Source of the DNA: DAIDKA01 sp036498905
GTDB lineage: Bacteria; Pseudomonadota; Gammaproteobacteria; Steroidobacterales; Steroidobacteraceae
Direction of reading: 5' to 3'
DNA: 64,000 nucleotides
Assembly: GCA_036498905.1 (NCBI GenBank)
Contig: DASYER010000039.1
Coordinates: 56,996-120,995 of the forward strand
Every line of letters begins with the position of its first letter. The stretch's first letter is position 1. A model generated the notes under the pieces. The model saw only the letters and a program-made list of their open reading frames with translations, searched no databases and was not told the DNA's origin. Made by a program: the position numbers and the translations under genes. Positions 33,606-42,030 of the stretch are shown here, piece after piece.

Positions 33606-34669
33606 AGGCATCGCTAACGGTACTGGGTGGCGATGGCATCGGTCCGGAGGTTGCCGCCGAAGGGGTGCGCTGCCTCACCACGATTGCACAACGCTTCGGT
33701 CACCAGTTCACGCTCACTCCCATGCCCTTCGGCGGCGCGGCCATCGACCTGACCGGGGAGCCGCTGCCGCAGTCGACTCTGGATTCGTGTCTGGGCAGTG
33801 ATGCCATCCTGCTCGGTGCCATCGGCGGACCGAAGTGGTCGGCGCCGGATGCCAAAGTGCGCCCTGAAACGGGCCTGCTCGGTCTGCGCAAGGCACTCGG
33901 CACCTTCGCGAACCTGCGACCCGTCACCATCCACCCTGCCCTGCGCCAGGCATCGACACTGCGACCGGAAGTTCTCGAAGGCGTCGACCTGATGTTCGTG
34001 CGCGAACTCACCGGCGGCATCTACTTCGGGGAGAAAACCCGCACTGCCGACAAGGCCACGGATCTTTGTACCTATACCGTAGCCGAGGTCGAGCGGGTGA
34101 CGCGCGTGGCCAGCCAGCTGGCGCGCGGGCGTCGCGGCAAGGTGACCTCCATTGACAAGTCGAATGTGCTGGAGACCTCACGCCTGTGGCGCGAAGTGTG
34201 TACCCGGGTGGTGCGCACCGAATTTCCCGACATTGAGCTTGAGCACATTCTGGTTGATGCGGCGGCCATGCACCTGATCCGCCGGCCACGCGACTTTGAT
34301 GTGCTGCTGACCGAAAACATGTTCGGCGATATCCTCACCGATGAGGCCTCGATGCTCGCCGGCTCGCTCGGCCTGCTGCCTTCGGCCTCGCTGGGAGACG
34401 GCAGCCGCGGCCTCTACGAGCCCATCCATGGCTCGGCGCCGGATATTGCCGGCAAGGGCATCGCAAATCCCTATGGAACCTTGATGAGCGTCGCGCTGCT
34501 GCTGCGACACTCGCTCAAACTTCACGAGGAAGCCGCGCAGGTGGAGAAGGCCGTCGCCCAGGCCATCGGCGCAGGAGTCTGCACGCCCGATATTGCCGCG
34601 CCCGGCAGCCGAGTGTTCAGCACCCGCGAGGTGGGCGAGCGGGTCGCGGCAATCCTGGCTGACGGCTAG
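33602..34669 (+). CDS. leuB: 3-isopropylmalate dehydrogenase (LeuB)
   Basis: LeuB oxidatively decarboxylates 3-isopropylmalate with NAD+. The 355-residue protein has VLGGDGIGPEV, LGAIGGPKW, LRKALGTFANLRPV, VRELTGGIYFGE, TSIDKSNVLETSRLWRE, DILTDEASMLAGSLGLLPSASLGD and the NAD-specific GLYEPIHGSAPDIAGKGIANP. Last gene of the operon; its 3' end overlaps the convergent metB by four bases, with no separate terminator visible. Confidence 0.98.
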   Translation: MKASLTVLGGDGIGPEVAAEGVRCLTTIAQRFGHQFTLTPMPFGGAAIDLTGEPLPQSTLDSCLGSDAILLGAIGGPKWSAPDAKVRPETGLLGLRKALGTFANLRPVTIHPALRQASTLRPEVLEGVDLMFVRELTGGIYFGEKTRTADKATDLCTYTVAEVERVTRVASQLARGRRGKVTSIDKSNVLETSRLWREVCTRVVRTEFPDIELEHILVDAAAMHLIRRPRDFDVLLTENMFGDILTDEASMLAGSLGLLPSASLGDGSRGLYEPIHGSAPDIAGKGIANPYGTLMSVALLLRHSLKLHEEAAQVEKAVAQAIGAGVCTPDIAAPGSRVFSTREVGERVAAILADG

Positions 34670-35835
34670 CGCGTCGCCTGACGGGCGCGCTCCAGTCCTG
34701 CGGCGAAGTCATCGCGCAGGTCATCGTAGGCTTCGATTCCTACCGAGAGGCGCAGCAGACCGTCGGTCAGCCCCGCGCGCGCGCGCGCCTGCGGATCCAT
34801 GGCGGCATGGGTCATCGTCGCAGGATGTGCGATCAGGCTCTCCACTCCCCCTAAGCTCTCGGCCAGGGAAAAATACTTCATCTGCGACACCAGGGCGCGT
34901 ACGGCATCGTGCCCGCCCGCGATTTCCAATGTCACCACGGCGCCAAATCCCTGCTGCTGCCGGGCCGCGATTTCATGGCCGGGATGAGTGGGCAGACCCG
35001 GATAGAAGACCCGCTTCACGCCCGGCTGAGACTGCAGCCACTGCGCCAGCCGGCCGGCATTGCGCCCATGATGTTCCAGGCGCGCGCTCAGCGTGCGCAG
35101 ACCCCGCAAGGTCAGGTAGCTGTCGAAGGCCGCACCGGTCAGCCCCATGCAATTCGCCCACCAGCCCACCTTCTCATGCAGTTCGGCCGTTGCGGCAATC
35201 ACCGCCCCGCCAACCACATCACTGTGACCGTTCAGGTACTTGGTCGTGGAGTGCACGACCAGGTCCGCACCCAGGGCCAGCGGCTTCTGCCACAGCGGCG
35301 ACAGGAAGGTGTTGTCGACCGCGACCAATGCCCCGGCCGCGTGGCCCAGTTCGGCAACCTGAGCAATATCGGTGATGCGCAGCAGTGGATTGCTGGGCGT
35401 CTCAATCCACAGCAGCGCGGCGGGCCGCGATAAGGCTGCGCGTACGGCCGCCGCGTCACCGAAGTCGACGAAGTCGCATTTGAGTTCGCCGCGCCGCTGC
35501 CACGCCTCAAACAGCCGATAGGTGCCGGCGTAGCAGTCATGCGGGGCGATGATGCGCGCCCCGACGGGCAGCAGGTGCCCGACGAGCGTGATGGCGGCCA
35601 TGCCGGTCGCGACGATGGTGGCGCCCACGCCGCCTTCCAGATCGGCCAAGGCCTTGCCCAACAGGTCACGGGTCGGATTGCCGCTGCGCGAATAGTCGTA
35701 GGGACGCTTCTCACCGAAGGCGCGAAATGCGTAGGTCGTGGACAGATGAATCGGCGGCACCACCGCACCGGTGCCCTCATCGCTGCCCAGACCGGCACGT
35801 ACCGCCTGGGTCACCGGATCCGGTTGCAGGCTCAT
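34666..35835 (-). CDS. metB: Cystathionine gamma-synthase (MetB)
   Basis: A 389-residue Cys/Met-metabolism PLP enzyme that joins an O-acylhomoserine with cysteine to give cystathionine. It has YDYSRSGNPTRDLLGKALADLEGG, IIAPHDCYAGTYRLF, ETPSNPLLRITDI, VAVDNTFLSP, the PLP-Lys motif VVHSTTKYLNGHSDVVGG and FSLAESLGGVESLIAHPATMTHA. The Asp and Glu pattern suits MetB, though an O-acylhomoserine sulfhydrylase cannot be excluded from sequence alone. Overlaps metX by four bases downstream of the SAM riboswitch. Confidence 0.92.
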   Translation of the reverse strand: MSLQPDPVTQAVRAGLGSDEGTGAVVPPIHLSTTYAFRAFGEKRPYDYSRSGNPTRDLLGKALADLEGGVGATIVATGMAAITLVGHLLPVGARIIAPHDCYAGTYRLFEAWQRRGELKCDFVDFGDAAAVRAALSRPAALLWIETPSNPLLRITDIAQVAELGHAAGALVAVDNTFLSPLWQKPLALGADLVVHSTTKYLNGHSDVVGGAVIAATAELHEKVGWWANCMGLTGAAFDSYLTLRGLRTLSARLEHHGRNAGRLAQWLQSQPGVKRVFYPGLPTHPGHEIAARQQQGFGAVVTLEIAGGHDAVRALVSQMKYFSLAESLGGVESLIAHPATMTHAAMDPQARARAGLTDGLLRLSVGIEAYDDLRDDFAAGLERARQATR

Positions 35836-36896
35836 CCTGCACCGCCCAGCACATTCACAAAAATGCTTCGCAACTGATCTGTTTCCTTCAAAAAAGCATC
35901 ATGTCCGAACACGGACGAAATCTCATGCAACCGGCCCTGCTGCAAACGCGCGACCATGGCGCGAATGTCCGCCAGCGGCACCAGCCGATCCTCGCGTATG
36001 CCCACCACGGTGGTCGGTACGAAAATGCGCGCGACATCCACGCGATGCAGATCGATCGACTCCGACAGGCACAGGAATGACTCCGGGCAGTGCTGGGCGG
36101 CATAGTCGCGGCCCCGTGCGGCCAGGTACTGCTCCACCGGGAACTCGAAGCGACCGGCGACGAACTGCGCCGGTCCATCGAAGCGCGCCGCGAACTCCTC
36201 CGCCGAGCGATAGGTCGTCATGGCCAGCGACCGCGCCAGTTCCATGCCCAGCGCCGGTCGACCGCTCTCGATTCCGAAGCGGACCATGCGCCGCTGCGTA
36301 CTGCGCCAGGCACTGGACATCGGGTGAGCACGATCAGTGGCACCGATGACCAGGAGCCTCGCCACCCGGTCCGGGTAGCGCTCGGCGAATGCGAGGCCCA
36401 CCATGCCGCCGTAGGAGCCGCCGGCAATCGCACGCAGGGCATCGATTCCCAACGCATCCAGGAGTTGCTCGAGCACGTGCGCCTGATCGTAGGTCGAAAT
36501 GCTGGGAAAATCGGTCGCCCCGGCCACCGGACCGGTGGTCTCGCCACTGCCGCCAAGAAAGTCGTAGCTCAGGATCCGCCAGCGGTCACTGTCCAGGGGC
36601 TTGTCCGGGCCTGCGATGTCGGACCACCAGCCCGCGCGCGGATCGGCGGTCAGACAAACCCGTCGGTGAGCCGAAATGCCGCCCAGCGCGCAAACGACCG
36701 GCGCACCTTCCGGGCCGGTCATGCGCCAGGCGACGCGAATGTCGGCGAGCTCGCCGTGATGATGCAGCGGACGGCTGCCGGCCAGCTCCAGGATGCCCTC
36801 GCGAATCACGGGCGATGCCACGGGAGCCGGCGCGTGCAGGGCCGTCACACGCGCGCTACGCGCAGGCGTAGTCAGAATCTCAATTTTGGCAGTCAT
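35832..36896 (-). CDS. metX: MetX-family homoserine O-acyltransferase
   Basis: A 354-residue alpha/beta-hydrolase of the MetX family, acylating homoserine (or possibly serine in some relatives) to feed MetB. The nucleophile Ser is in AGGSYGGMVGLAFAERYPDRV, the Asp in GIREDRLVP and the His in SVFGHDAFLKE; VCALGGISAHRRVC is the oxyanion region seen in Xanthomonadales-type members. The family is split between succinyl- and acetyl-CoA use, and serine O-succinyltransferases belong to it, so the exact reaction is open. The ATG at 36896 (MTAKIEILTT) was chosen; an in-frame ATG at 36983 has the purine-rich tract too close. Confidence 0.88.
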   Translation of the reverse strand: MTAKIEILTTPARSARVTALHAPAPVASPVIREGILELAGSRPLHHHGELADIRVAWRMTGPEGAPVVCALGGISAHRRVCLTADPRAGWWSDIAGPDKPLDSDRWRILSYDFLGGSGETTGPVAGATDFPSISTYDQAHVLEQLLDALGIDALRAIAGGSYGGMVGLAFAERYPDRVARLLVIGATDRAHPMSSAWRSTQRRMVRFGIESGRPALGMELARSLAMTTYRSAEEFAARFDGPAQFVAGRFEFPVEQYLAARGRDYAAQHCPESFLCLSESIDLHRVDVARIFVPTTVVGIREDRLVPLADIRAMVARLQQGRLHEISSVFGHDAFLKETDQLRSIFVNVLGGAG

Positions 36897-37021
36897 TTTG
36901 GACGCTCCGCCGACCAGGGCTCGAAATACAACCGATGCCCCTGCGGAACACCCGCGCCGAGCGGCGGGTTCAATCGGGTCCATCCCTCACCGCGTAGAAC
37001 ACGGCCCGGGCCACTCCGATC

Positions 37022-37142
37022 GCTCATCTACCGCCCCGCTTTTTAAGTGCGGGCCGCAGGAGTTGGCACCTTTCCGGGCTGGTTAGGCTCGGCGGTTGCC
37101 CCGGCGTCGAAGGGCCTTTTCCCTCAGCCGGTCTCGATGAGC
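37022..37142 (-). promoter_or_regulatory. SAM-I (S-box) riboswitch upstream of metX-metB
   Basis: On the minus strand P1 is GCTCATC (37142-37136) with GATGAGC (37028-37022), a perfect 7-bp closing helix. Inside are the S-box core elements: GAGACCGGCTGAGGGA, GGCCC, GCCGG, the invariant GGCAACC (37100-37094) and AGGTGCCAACTCC (37071-37059), then a P4-like CCCGC/GCGGG stem. It starts 33 bases after the metE-like stop and lies 125 bases ahead of metX. I see no clear terminator between P1 and metX, so control may be translational. Confidence 0.93.
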
Positions 37143-37175
37143 AGGTGGAAGTCTAGGCGGGGTGCCGCAGCAGCG

Positions 37176-38321
37176 TCAAGGCCATAGGCGCCCGGATGCC
37201 CGCCGGGCACCCTCGGCCAGCGCGGCGAGTTTGGCGTAGGAAATCTGTGCGTCCATCTTGCCGATACCGGCGAAGGTGCCGAAACCACAGTCCGTGCCGG
37301 CCAGCACCCGCTCCTTGCCGACGATGTCCGCGAACACGCAGATGCGCTGGGCGATGAGTTCTGGATGCTCGACATAATTCGAGGTACTGGTCAGCAGACC
37401 CGGCACCAGCACTTTCTCATCAGGGATGTGCGCGCGGCTCCAGGCGAGCCATTCATGCGCGTGCCGGGGATTCGCCGCCTCAAAGAGTATGGCCGAAGGT
37501 TTCGCCTTGAGCAGGATCGGCAATATCTTCTCGACGTCTATGTCGTGGTCGTGGGGACCCTCATAGTTGCCCCAGCACACATGCATGCGCAGCTGATCGG
37601 CCGGAATATTGCGTAACGCTTCATTCAGCGCCTCGACATGGAAATTCGCGCGGCGCAGGAACTGCTCCTCGGACAGGTCCTGGAAGCCGGTGTGATGCGC
37701 CATCGCCAGGTCCGGACAGTCGATCTGCAGCACGATGCCGGCCGCCGCGATCGCCTCGTACTCCTCGCGCATGGCCGCGGCGATGGCCTCCACGTAGGCC
37801 TCATGCGTCGGGTAGTACTCGTTGGGCTGGAATGCCGCCACGACTCCCGGGGACGCTGCGTTCATGAACACATCCTCAGGAGCATGACGCTCCCGGGCGG
37901 CGCGCAGGTTCGCGATATCCTTGCGCATGGATTCGCGCTCGACCATCGCGATCGGCCCTACGCAGGCCTGGCGCCTGAAGGCCTGCTTGCCGGCGAAGAC
38001 CGCCATGCGCGCCCGGAATTCCGGGTAGGGCTGCAGATCCAGTGCCACCTGACGCGGCCGGTCGCCGCCAAAGCCTGACAAACGGTCCTTGATGTAGGTC
38101 GCATAACTGATCTTCGCGACCTCCCCGTCGCTGACGATATCGACGCCGGCCTGCAGCTGCCGTGCAACCACCGCATCCACCGCGCCGCTCATCACCGCAT
38201 CGAAGGCCGCCGCGTCGTAGCCGCTCTGGTCCTCCCTGGCCATGAGCATATCGACGACCGCCTGGGTCCTGGGCAGGCTGCCGACGTGGGTGGTGAGAAT
38301 CCGTTCGCTGCTTAGTCGCAT
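37176..38321 (-). CDS. MetE-like cobalamin-independent methionine synthase family protein
   Basis: A 381-residue protein matching only the C-terminal catalytic half of MetE ('core-MetE' type). It starts MRLSSERILTTHVGSLPRTQ and has the zinc ligands His and Cys in RMHVCWGNYEGPHDHD, and a later Cys in GTDCGFGTF, plus IDCPDLAMAHHT. Such short forms lack the N-terminal folate-binding duplicate and may use a different methyl donor. It lies upstream of the SAM riboswitch and metX-metB, in the same direction, supporting a methionine role. The ATG at 38321 has no ribosome site and lies right behind a TATAAT, suggesting a leaderless mRNA. Confidence 0.85.
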   Translation of the reverse strand: MRLSSERILTTHVGSLPRTQAVVDMLMAREDQSGYDAAAFDAVMSGAVDAVVARQLQAGVDIVSDGEVAKISYATYIKDRLSGFGGDRPRQVALDLQPYPEFRARMAVFAGKQAFRRQACVGPIAMVERESMRKDIANLRAARERHAPEDVFMNAASPGVVAAFQPNEYYPTHEAYVEAIAAAMREEYEAIAAAGIVLQIDCPDLAMAHHTGFQDLSEEQFLRRANFHVEALNEALRNIPADQLRMHVCWGNYEGPHDHDIDVEKILPILLKAKPSAILFEAANPRHAHEWLAWSRAHIPDEKVLVPGLLTSTSNYVEHPELIAQRICVFADIVGKERVLAGTDCGFGTFAGIGKMDAQISYAKLAALAEGARRASGRLWP

Positions 38322-38328
38322 GCGGCCG

Positions 38329-38334
38329 ATTATA
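38329..38334 (-). promoter_or_regulatory. -10 element of the metE-like gene
   Basis: Perfect TATAAT on the minus strand ending eight bases before the ATG, with TG directly in front. Transcription would begin at or within a base or two of the start codon. Confidence 0.5.
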
Positions 38335-38371
38335 CACTTTCGTCCCGTCGGGGCCTGTGTTAATGTATTAG

Positions 38372-38391
38372 CGTACTGTTACGTTGGTACG
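38372..38391 (+). promoter_or_regulatory. TrpR-type operator candidate in front of yerC-his
   Basis: GTACTGTTACGTTGGTAC (38373-38390) has the half-site geometry GTAC-N10-GTAC of the E. coli trp operator GTACTAGTTAACTAGTAC, extended here by flanking C and G. It lies 14 bases before the ATG of a TrpR-like gene, where binding would block transcription. Confidence 0.6.
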
Positions 38392-38404
38392 AGACTGGCT
38401 GCCC

Positions 38405-38758
38405 ATGAAAAACCACCGCAATGTGTCCTCCAGCCAGGAAGCCCTGGCCGAGCGCAACCTGTTCGCCGCCGTCGCCTCGCTGCGCAGCGCCGATGAGTGC
38501 CGGGCGTTCTTCCGCGATCTGTGCACTCCGGCGGAGCTGCAGGCCATGGCCGATCGCTGGGCGGTCGTGGATTGGCTGATGCGTGAGGTCCCCTATCGTG
38601 AAATCAATCGCCTGACCGGCGTCAGCGTCACCACCATCAGCCGCGTCGCACGTTGCCTGGCCGACGGTGATGGCGGCTATTCGCTGGTGCTGCGTCGGAC
38701 CAAGGGCGGCCGTCGCAGTGATTCCGCCCGCCGCGTGGAGGCAGCCCGTCATGGATAA
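38405..38758 (+). CDS. yerC: TrpR-like regulator YerC, probable his operon repressor
   Basis: A 117-residue TrpR-superfamily protein of the YerC/YecD type. The helix-turn-helix lies in MREVPYREINRLTGVSVTTISRVARCLADGDGGY, preceded by the dimerisation helices FFRDLCTPAELQAMADRWAVVDWL. It overlaps hisG by eight bases, so it is the first gene of the his operon. YerC-type proteins have been proposed as histidine-responsive repressors in other lineages; that ligand is inference here. The start at 38405 gives MKNHRNVSSSQEA; an upstream GTG at 38384 would place the operator within the coding region. Confidence 0.9.
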   Translation: MKNHRNVSSSQEALAERNLFAAVASLRSADECRAFFRDLCTPAELQAMADRWAVVDWLMREVPYREINRLTGVSVTTISRVARCLADGDGGYSLVLRRTKGGRRSDSARRVEAARHG

Positions 38759-39650
38759 AGACACCCGACTGCGGCTGGCCGTCCAGAAATCCGGACGCCT
38801 GACCGATCCTTCCCTGGACCTGCTCAGCCGCTGCGGGCTGAAACTCTCACGCGGCAAGGACCAGCTGATGGGATTCGGGGAGAACATGCCGCTGGATGTG
38901 CTGTTCGTGCGCGACGATGACATCCCGGACCTGGTTCAGGAGGATGTGTGCGATCTGGGACTGGTCGGCCTCAACGTGCTGGAGGAATGCCGCCTGGAGC
39001 TGGCCTCACGTGGCAAGCCGGCGCTGTTCCAGACCCTGCGCAACCTGGATTTCGGGCGCTGCCGTCTGTCACTGGCGGTGCCGGACGGGGTGCAGTTCAC
39101 GGGCCCGGCATGGTTGCAGGGCAAGCGCATCGCCACCACCTATCCGTACATGCTCGGCCGATTTCTCAAACAGCATGACATCACCGCGCAGATCGTGGTG
39201 CTCTCCGGCGCCGTGGAGATTGCGCCGCGCCTGGGGCGCGCCGATGCGGTGTGCGATCTGGTTTCGACCGGCTCGACGCTGCAGGCCAATCACCTGCGCG
39301 AAGTATTCACCGTGCTGGAAAGCCACGCCGTGCTGATCCGCACGCCCCTGCCGCTCACGCCGGCCAAGGATGAATGGGCCGAACGGCTGCTGATGCGCAT
39401 CGATGGCGTGCAGCAGGTAAAGGAGAGCAAGTACATCATGCTGCACGCGCCGCGCTCGGCGCTGCCGGAAATCCGCCGCCTGCTGCCCGGCAGCGAGTCC
39501 CCGACCATCATTCCGCTCGAGGGCCACGCCGATCGGGTGGCCGTGCACGCCGTGTGCCGCGAGAACGTGTTCTGGGAAACCCTCGAAAGCCTCAAGAAGG
39601 CCGGAGCGAGCGCGATGCTGGTGCTACCGGTCGAGAAAATGCTGGTCTGA
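38751..39650 (+). CDS. hisG: ATP phosphoribosyltransferase, long form (HisG)
   Basis: HisG performs the first step of histidine synthesis, joining ATP and PRPP. The 299-residue long form carries two catalytic lobes and a C-terminal ACT-like regulatory domain, so it does not need HisZ. Motifs: RLRLAVQKSGRL, FVRDDDIPDLVQEDVCDLGLVG, GKRIATTYPYMLGRFL, SGAVEIAPRLGRADAVCDLVSTGSTL, and C-terminal ESPTIIPLEGHADRVAVHAV. The ATG at 38751 gives MDKDTRLRLAVQ and overlaps yerC. Confidence 0.97.
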   Translation: MDKDTRLRLAVQKSGRLTDPSLDLLSRCGLKLSRGKDQLMGFGENMPLDVLFVRDDDIPDLVQEDVCDLGLVGLNVLEECRLELASRGKPALFQTLRNLDFGRCRLSLAVPDGVQFTGPAWLQGKRIATTYPYMLGRFLKQHDITAQIVVLSGAVEIAPRLGRADAVCDLVSTGSTLQANHLREVFTVLESHAVLIRTPLPLTPAKDEWAERLLMRIDGVQQVKESKYIMLHAPRSALPEIRRLLPGSESPTIIPLEGHADRVAVHAVCRENVFWETLESLKKAGASAMLVLPVEKMLV

Positions 39651-39652
39651 CC

Positions 39653-40960
39653 ATGCGCATTCTGAAATGGCAGGAACTTGATGCGGCACAGCGCCGCGCG
39701 GCGCTGGCCCGCCCGGCGTTTGCCGCCCGCGCCGATATCGCCGCTGACGTCTCACGCCTCATCGGCCAGGTGCGTGCCGGCGGTGATGCGGCGCTGCTCG
39801 CACTCACCGAGCGCTTCGATGGCGTGCGTCCGGATCATCTCGCCGTCGGCGCCGCGGAATTCGCCGCGGCCCGCGCACAGCTGACATCCGTGCAGATCGG
39901 CGCCCTGGAGCGCGCGATCGACAATGTGGAAAAATTCCATGCGGCCCAGCGCCTGCAGCCCCTGTCGCTGCAGACCAGTCCCGGGGTGCGCTGCGAGCGG
40001 GTGGTACGGGCGATCAATGCCGTCGGCCTGTACGTGCCGGCAGGTTCCGCACCCCTGCCCTCCGCCGTGATCATGCTGGCCGTGCCCGCGCGCCTGGCCG
40101 GCTGTGCGCAGCGCGTGCTGTGCACGCCACCGGCCCGGGACGGCGGCGCAAATCCCGCGGTGCTGGTCGCCGCCCAGCTGTGTGGCATCGACACCGTGTT
40201 CAAGGTGGGCGGCGCCCAGGCGATCGCCGCCATGGCCTATGGAACCACCGCCATCCCGAAAGTCGACAAGATCTTCGGGCCCGGCAATGCCTGGGTGACT
40301 GCGGCCAAGCAGCAGGTCGCGGCCGATCCCGAGGGTGCGGCCGTGGACATGCCGGCGGGCCCCTCGGAGGTCCTGGTCATCGCCGATGAGACCGCACGGC
40401 CCGCGTTCGTGGCCGCGGATCTGCTGGCCCAGGCCGAGCATGATCCGCAGTCCCAGGCCATTCTGCTCACGACCTCAGAAGCCGTCGCCACCGCGGTGGT
40501 GGCCGAGGTGGAACAGCAGATGGCGCAGCTGTCGCGGCATGCAATTCTGGTGGAGTCCATTGCCGCCAGCCGCTGCATCGTCGTACCGGATCTTGCGACC
40601 GCCATCCAGGTCAGCAACGACTATGCCCCGGAACACCTGCTGCTGCAGATCCGTCAACCGCGCGAGTCCTTGAGCCAGATTCACAACGCCGGATCGGTAT
40701 TTCTCGGCGATTGGTCCCCCGAACCGATGGGCGATTACTGCTCCGGAACCAATCACGTGCTGCCGACCTATGGCTATGCGCGCGCCTACAGCGGCCTGTC
40801 GCTGTTCGACTTCAGCAAGCGCATCACCGTGCAGGAGCTCACGCCTGATGGTCTGCGCGACTTAGGTCCCGTGGCGGCAACGCTCGCTCATCTGGAAGGA
40901 CTGGACGCGCATGCCGCGGCGGTCGAGTGCCGACTGGCCGTATTGGAGAAGCGCCCGTGA
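39653..40960 (+). CDS. hisD: Histidinol dehydrogenase (HisD)
   Basis: HisD oxidises histidinol to histidine in two NAD-dependent steps with bound zinc. The 435-residue protein has AVGLYVPAGSAPLPSAVIMLAVPA, VFKVGGAQAIAAMAYGT, KIFGPGNAWVTAAKQQVA, DMPAGPSEVLVIADE, YAPEHLLLQIRQP, GSVFLGDWSPEPMGDYCSGTNHVLPT. It starts at the ATG at 39653, two bases after the hisG stop, and overlaps hisC by four. Confidence 0.98.
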   Translation: MRILKWQELDAAQRRAALARPAFAARADIAADVSRLIGQVRAGGDAALLALTERFDGVRPDHLAVGAAEFAAARAQLTSVQIGALERAIDNVEKFHAAQRLQPLSLQTSPGVRCERVVRAINAVGLYVPAGSAPLPSAVIMLAVPARLAGCAQRVLCTPPARDGGANPAVLVAAQLCGIDTVFKVGGAQAIAAMAYGTTAIPKVDKIFGPGNAWVTAAKQQVAADPEGAAVDMPAGPSEVLVIADETARPAFVAADLLAQAEHDPQSQAILLTTSEAVATAVVAEVEQQMAQLSRHAILVESIAASRCIVVPDLATAIQVSNDYAPEHLLLQIRQPRESLSQIHNAGSVFLGDWSPEPMGDYCSGTNHVLPTYGYARAYSGLSLFDFSKRITVQELTPDGLRDLGPVAATLAHLEGLDAHAAAVECRLAVLEKRP

Positions 40961-42030
40961 GCGCGCCCTCGCCCACGGTCATTGCCCGTCCGGACATCAT
41001 CGGGCTGGATCCGTACGAACACGCTCGCTGGGATCCGACGCTGGAACGCCTGCACGCGAATGAGCTGCCCTGGCGCAGCAGTGGCGATGCCAGTGTGGCC
41101 GGCCTGAACCGCTATCCGGAACCGCAGCCGCGCGAACTGGTCGAGCAACTCGCAGGCCTGTACGAGCAGCCCGTAGCGAATGTACTCGTGACCCGGGGCA
41201 GCGATGAAGCCATCGACCTGCTGACGCGCGCCTTCTGTCGGGCCGGCACCGACCAGGTGCTGGTGTGCCCGCCGACTTTCGGCATGTATGCCGTGGCTGC
41301 CCGCATTCAAGGCGCCGGCGTGCTGCGCGTGCCGTTGAATCTGGCCCAGGGTTTTGCCTACGATCCGGCCGCGGTGCTGGCCGCGTGTACTGCGACCGTG
41401 AAGCTGGTGTACGTGTGTTCACCGAACAATCCCACCGGCAATCTCATTGCCGAAGCGACCATCCTGCACCTGGCCGAGCAGCTCGCCGGACGTGCGTTGC
41501 TGGTCGTCGACGAGGCATACATTGAATTCGCCGGTGTTGCCAGCTGCGCTCGGCGCCTGCCCACCCATCCGTGGCTGGTGGTCTTGCGCACCCTCTCCAA
41601 GGCCTACGGTCTGGCGGGCGCACGCTGCGGAGTCGTGCTGGCACACGCCGACATCATCGCCCTGCTGCGCCGGATCATCGAGCCCTACAATCTGACCCAG
41701 CTGAGCGTCGAAGCGGTGCTGCGGGCGCTGCAGCCGGTGGCGCGTGCCGTCACCCGCGAATGCGTGGCATTGATCCAGAGCGAACGCAGGCAGCTGGCGG
41801 CCGCATTGAGCGGCAGTCCCGCCGTGGTGCGGGTGTGGCCCAGTGCCGCCAACTTCTTGCTGGTCGAGTTCAAGGATCCGCAGCTGGCCTTCGATCGGGC
41901 CTGCGCGGCGGGTCTGCTGGTACGTGATGTGCGCCGCCAGCCGGGCCTTGATCGGGCCCTGCGGCTCACGGTCGGAACTCCGGAGCAGAACCAACGTCTG
42001 CTCGCGGCCCTATGTGCGGAGGCGACCTAA
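40957..42030 (+). CDS. hisC: Histidinol-phosphate aminotransferase (HisC)
   Basis: HisC transaminates imidazole acetol phosphate to histidinol phosphate with PLP. The 357-residue protein has HANELPW, RYPEPQPRELVEQLA, VTRGSDEAIDLLTRAFC, YVCSPNNPTGNL, VVDEAYIEFA and the PLP-Lys motif RTLSKAYGLAGARCG. The GTG at 40957 overlaps the hisD stop as GTGA. Confidence 0.97.
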   Translation: MSAPSPTVIARPDIIGLDPYEHARWDPTLERLHANELPWRSSGDASVAGLNRYPEPQPRELVEQLAGLYEQPVANVLVTRGSDEAIDLLTRAFCRAGTDQVLVCPPTFGMYAVAARIQGAGVLRVPLNLAQGFAYDPAAVLAACTATVKLVYVCSPNNPTGNLIAEATILHLAEQLAGRALLVVDEAYIEFAGVASCARRLPTHPWLVVLRTLSKAYGLAGARCGVVLAHADIIALLRRIIEPYNLTQLSVEAVLRALQPVARAVTRECVALIQSERRQLAAALSGSPAVVRVWPSAANFLLVEFKDPQLAFDRACAAGLLVRDVRRQPGLDRALRLTVGTPEQNQRLLAALCAEAT

